Below, one piece after another: positions 38,912 through 40,566 of a stretch of DNA of 40,566 nt. Source of the DNA: Blastocatellia bacterium (GTDB taxonomy: Bacteria > Acidobacteriota > Blastocatellia > Pyrinomonadales > Pyrinomonadaceae); assembly GCA_003488005.1 (NCBI GenBank), contig DNND01000024.1, positions 1 through 40,566 on the forward strand, written 5' to 3'. How positions within the stretch are numbered: the first letter of the stretch is position 1; every line of letters starts with the position of its first letter. The position numbers and the translations under genes were made by a program. The notes beneath the pieces were generated by a model. That model saw only the letters and a program-made list of their open reading frames with translations. It was not told the origin of the DNA and did not search any database.

Positions 38912-39454
38912 CTACGAATATTTTTTCAAAATCCGCCGCACCGTATTGATGTTTCTAAACGTGGCTTTCATTCCTAAAGTTCGCTCGAGAATTGCACCAG
39001 AAAGTTTTGAGTCGCTGAAGTTTGTGTGCTTCAACAACCAGTAAACTTCGCGGCCAGCCACCTTTAGATCGTCGGCGTCGGTTGCCAGCGCCTCCACTTT
39101 TTGCGAAGCCGCTTTCGCGGGATTGTCTGCGATGAAGCCGACGTAAAGAGTGTTGCCCGGCAGATTCATTTCAGTTTCAGCAAACGGCCGGTGATTGGCG
39201 ACCTGCTCAAGTTCTGCCAGCGTTCTTACCAAAGTCGCTACTTCATAACCCAGGGCTTGGTGCAAATGTTTTTCAATCTTGCGCTGCAAAACGGCCGTAT
39301 CTTTGGATTTTGCTTCGAATATTACGTTGCCGCTGGCAATAAAGGTTTCGACATTGGCAAAGCCCAACGCCTCGAAAGACTGACGCAGTTGGTCCATCTT
39401 CACGACGTGGCCGCCGACGTTGATGGCTCGTAAAAAGGCTATGAACTTTGGCAT
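38912..39454 (-). CDS. DUF1697 domain protein
   Basis: A 180-residue cytosolic protein matching DUF1697 end to end: MPKFIAFLRAINVGGHVVKMDQLRQSFEALGF, TFIASGNVIFEAK, LRQ-like helix, then VLVRTLAELEQV-type segment, and the C-terminal YWLLKHTNFSDSKLSG...TFRNINTVRRIL. Members have a ferredoxin-like fold and unknown function. It is 63 bp upstream of the DUF885 gene on the same strand and may share its transcript. Confidence 0.92.
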   Translation of the reverse strand: MPKFIAFLRAINVGGHVVKMDQLRQSFEALGFANVETFIASGNVIFEAKSKDTAVLQRKIEKHLHQALGYEVATLVRTLAELEQVANHRPFAETEMNLPGNTLYVGFIADNPAKAASQKVEALATDADDLKVAGREVYWLLKHTNFSDSKLSGAILERTLGMKATFRNINTVRRILKKYS

Positions 39455-39502
39455 ACGCGTAACGATGAATTTATCCGGGGCACGTTATGATACCAGCCTT
39501 TT

Positions 39503-39667
39503 GGTGGCATGAGGTCAGCACCGCCTGCGGTAGCGGGTGGGTCTTGGGAGTTTCGATTTTCCGATTGCCAATTGATTTGATCGCCAGCCGCCAATCGGTA
39601 TTCGACAATTGACACTCGGTAATCGGAACCCACCCGCTACCGCAGGCGGTACTGACCTCATGCCACC
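39503..39667. repeat. Inverted REP pair with 39-bp arms
   Basis: The left arm 39503-39541 (GGTGGCATGAGGTCAGCACC...) and right arm 39629-39667 are inverse complements over 39 bp with one mismatch, about 87 bp apart. The spacer repeats CCAATTGAT/GACAATTGACACTCGGTAAT-like phrases. It fills most of the gap between divergent genes at 39454 and 39714. Confidence 0.92.
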
Positions 39668-39713
39668 GTGGTGCAAGTTGGCCCACATGCGTGCTGCAGG
39701 ATAAGATCCGGCC

Positions 39714-40565
39714 ATGACTAACCAATCAGTCGCCATCGAAAAGTTTCGTGCCCTGCATGAATCAGGATGTTTTGTGCTTCCCAATCCCTGGGATGCCGGA
39801 ACGGCGCGCTACCTGCAACATCTTGGCTTTGCAGCAGTCGCGAGCACTTCGGCTGGCTTTGCATTCTCGCGCGCCTTGCCGGATGCAGTTTCGGCGGTGC
39901 CGGTTGATCTTGTGCTCGCGCACGTCCGCGAAATTGTCGAGGCAACAACGCTGCCGGTGAATGCAGACTTTCAAAATTGCTATGCGCATGAACCGGAAGG
40001 CGTTGCGGCAAACGTCGCGCGCTGCATTGCGAGCGGCGTCGCAGGCTTGTCGATTGAAGATGCCACCGGCGACAACTCCAACCCACTTTACGATTTTGCC
40101 TTAGCTCTTGATCGCGTAAAGGCTGCGCGGGCGGCGATTGATGCATCGCGCATTGCGGTGGTGCTCACGGCGCGTTGTGAAGCGTGGCTCGTTGGCGATG
40201 CTGATCCGTTGCGCACATCGCTTGATCGTCTTATCGCTTTCGCGGATGCCGGCGCTGATTGTCTTTACGCGCCCGGCGTCACAAAGCCCGATGAGATAGC
40301 TGCTATCGTGAAAGCAGTGGCGCCAAAGCCCGTTAATGTTTTGGTTTCTACTAACAACTGCGACTTTACCGTTTCGCAACTCGCGGATCTCGGCGTGCGC
40401 CGCGTTTCAGTTGGCGCGGCACTGGCCCGCGTCGCCTGGGGCGCTTTCATCCAATCAGCTCGAGAGATTAAGCAGACGGGCTCGTTCAAGGCCTTTGCCG
40501 ACGCCGCGCCATTCAATGAATTGAATGAACTGTTCGAGCGGGAGGACGCGAAGCGATCTCATTAG
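39714..40565 (+). CDS. PEP mutase / isocitrate lyase family enzyme
   Basis: A 283-residue cytosolic TIM-barrel enzyme of the ICL/PEPM superfamily, which makes or breaks C-C or P-C bonds in 2-oxoacid-type substrates. Motifs: FVLPNPWDAGTARYL, ASTSAGFAFSRALPD, LPVNADFQNCYAHEPEGVAANVARCIASGVAGLSIEDATGD (metal-binding and catalytic strand order), VVLTARCEAWLVG, and PVNVLVSTNNCDFTVSQLADLGVRRVSVGAALARVAWGAF. The usual DxDxG metal motif appears as NADFQNC. Substrate cannot be assigned; many members are annotated as carboxyvinyl-carboxyphosphonate phosphorylmutase or 2-methylisocitrate lyase without proof. The stop codon falls one base before the window edge, so the gene is complete. Confidence 0.9.
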   Translation: MTNQSVAIEKFRALHESGCFVLPNPWDAGTARYLQHLGFAAVASTSAGFAFSRALPDAVSAVPVDLVLAHVREIVEATTLPVNADFQNCYAHEPEGVAANVARCIASGVAGLSIEDATGDNSNPLYDFALALDRVKAARAAIDASRIAVVLTARCEAWLVGDADPLRTSLDRLIAFADAGADCLYAPGVTKPDEIAAIVKAVAPKPVNVLVSTNNCDFTVSQLADLGVRRVSVGAALARVAWGAFIQSAREIKQTGSFKAFADAAPFNELNELFEREDAKRSH

Positions 40566-40566
40566 C

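Overview
The window looks like part of a chromosome from an Acidobacteriota bacterium, most likely class Blastocatellia (Pyrinomonadales-like). I infer this from an Oar-type TonB-dependent receptor with a carboxypeptidase-regulatory N-terminus, a very large secreted BNR/sortilin-like protein, a DUF885 protein, many small secreted proteins of unknown function, and many intergenic REP-like and short tandem repeats. There are no rRNA or tRNA genes, no transposase and no CRISPR array.

Layout. 1-2636: a REP tandem, a di-haem cytochrome c lipoprotein and a SAM methyltransferase that carries an in-frame 15-bp tandem array. 2633-10069: a defence island. An EcoRII-type restriction enzyme and a Vsr mismatch endonuclease lie on the plus strand and converge on a Dcm-type cytosine-C5 methyltransferase. 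Upstream of the methyltransferase, on its strand, is a tightly packed five-gene operon built around a GHKL (MutL/MORC-like) ATPase, driven by a near-perfect sigma70 promoter that appears to give a leaderless mRNA. This operon is the best candidate for an undescribed system. 10294-17145: a small membrane protein, a 1176-residue BNR-repeat secreted protein, a lipoprotein with 29-residue repeats and a secreted protein with a TTG start. 17232-17804: an EF-P paralogue with the EfpL/YeiP loop. 17931-24205 (minus strand): a 2-oxoacid:ferredoxin oxidoreductase locus (korA, korB) flanked by two CBS-domain proteins and interrupted by a Uma2 nuclease, a nucleotidyltransferase-fold protein, a four-helix-bundle protein and a 239-bp MITE-like element. 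24517-27202: a secreted protein and a NifS/NifU-like iron-sulfur assembly pair with a small membrane ORF between them. 27263-33257: a methyltransferase/flavoprotein pair, then the Oar-like receptor. 33616-40565: a TPR protein, a second MITE copy, small secreted proteins, OsmC, DUF885, DUF1697 and a PEP mutase/isocitrate lyase-family enzyme.

Two themes cut across the window. First, almost every simple tandem repeat between genes has a 7-bp unit although the unit sequences are unrelated. Several arrays share a stop codon with, or abut the start codon of, a metabolic gene. Second, palindromic repeat families (a REP-like family of about 39 bp, a MITE with long terminal inverted repeats, and a 154-bp inverted-repeat element) occupy most of the long intergenic gaps and occasionally enter reading frames.

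All calls are from reading the sequence and remembered family signatures; no database search was run.
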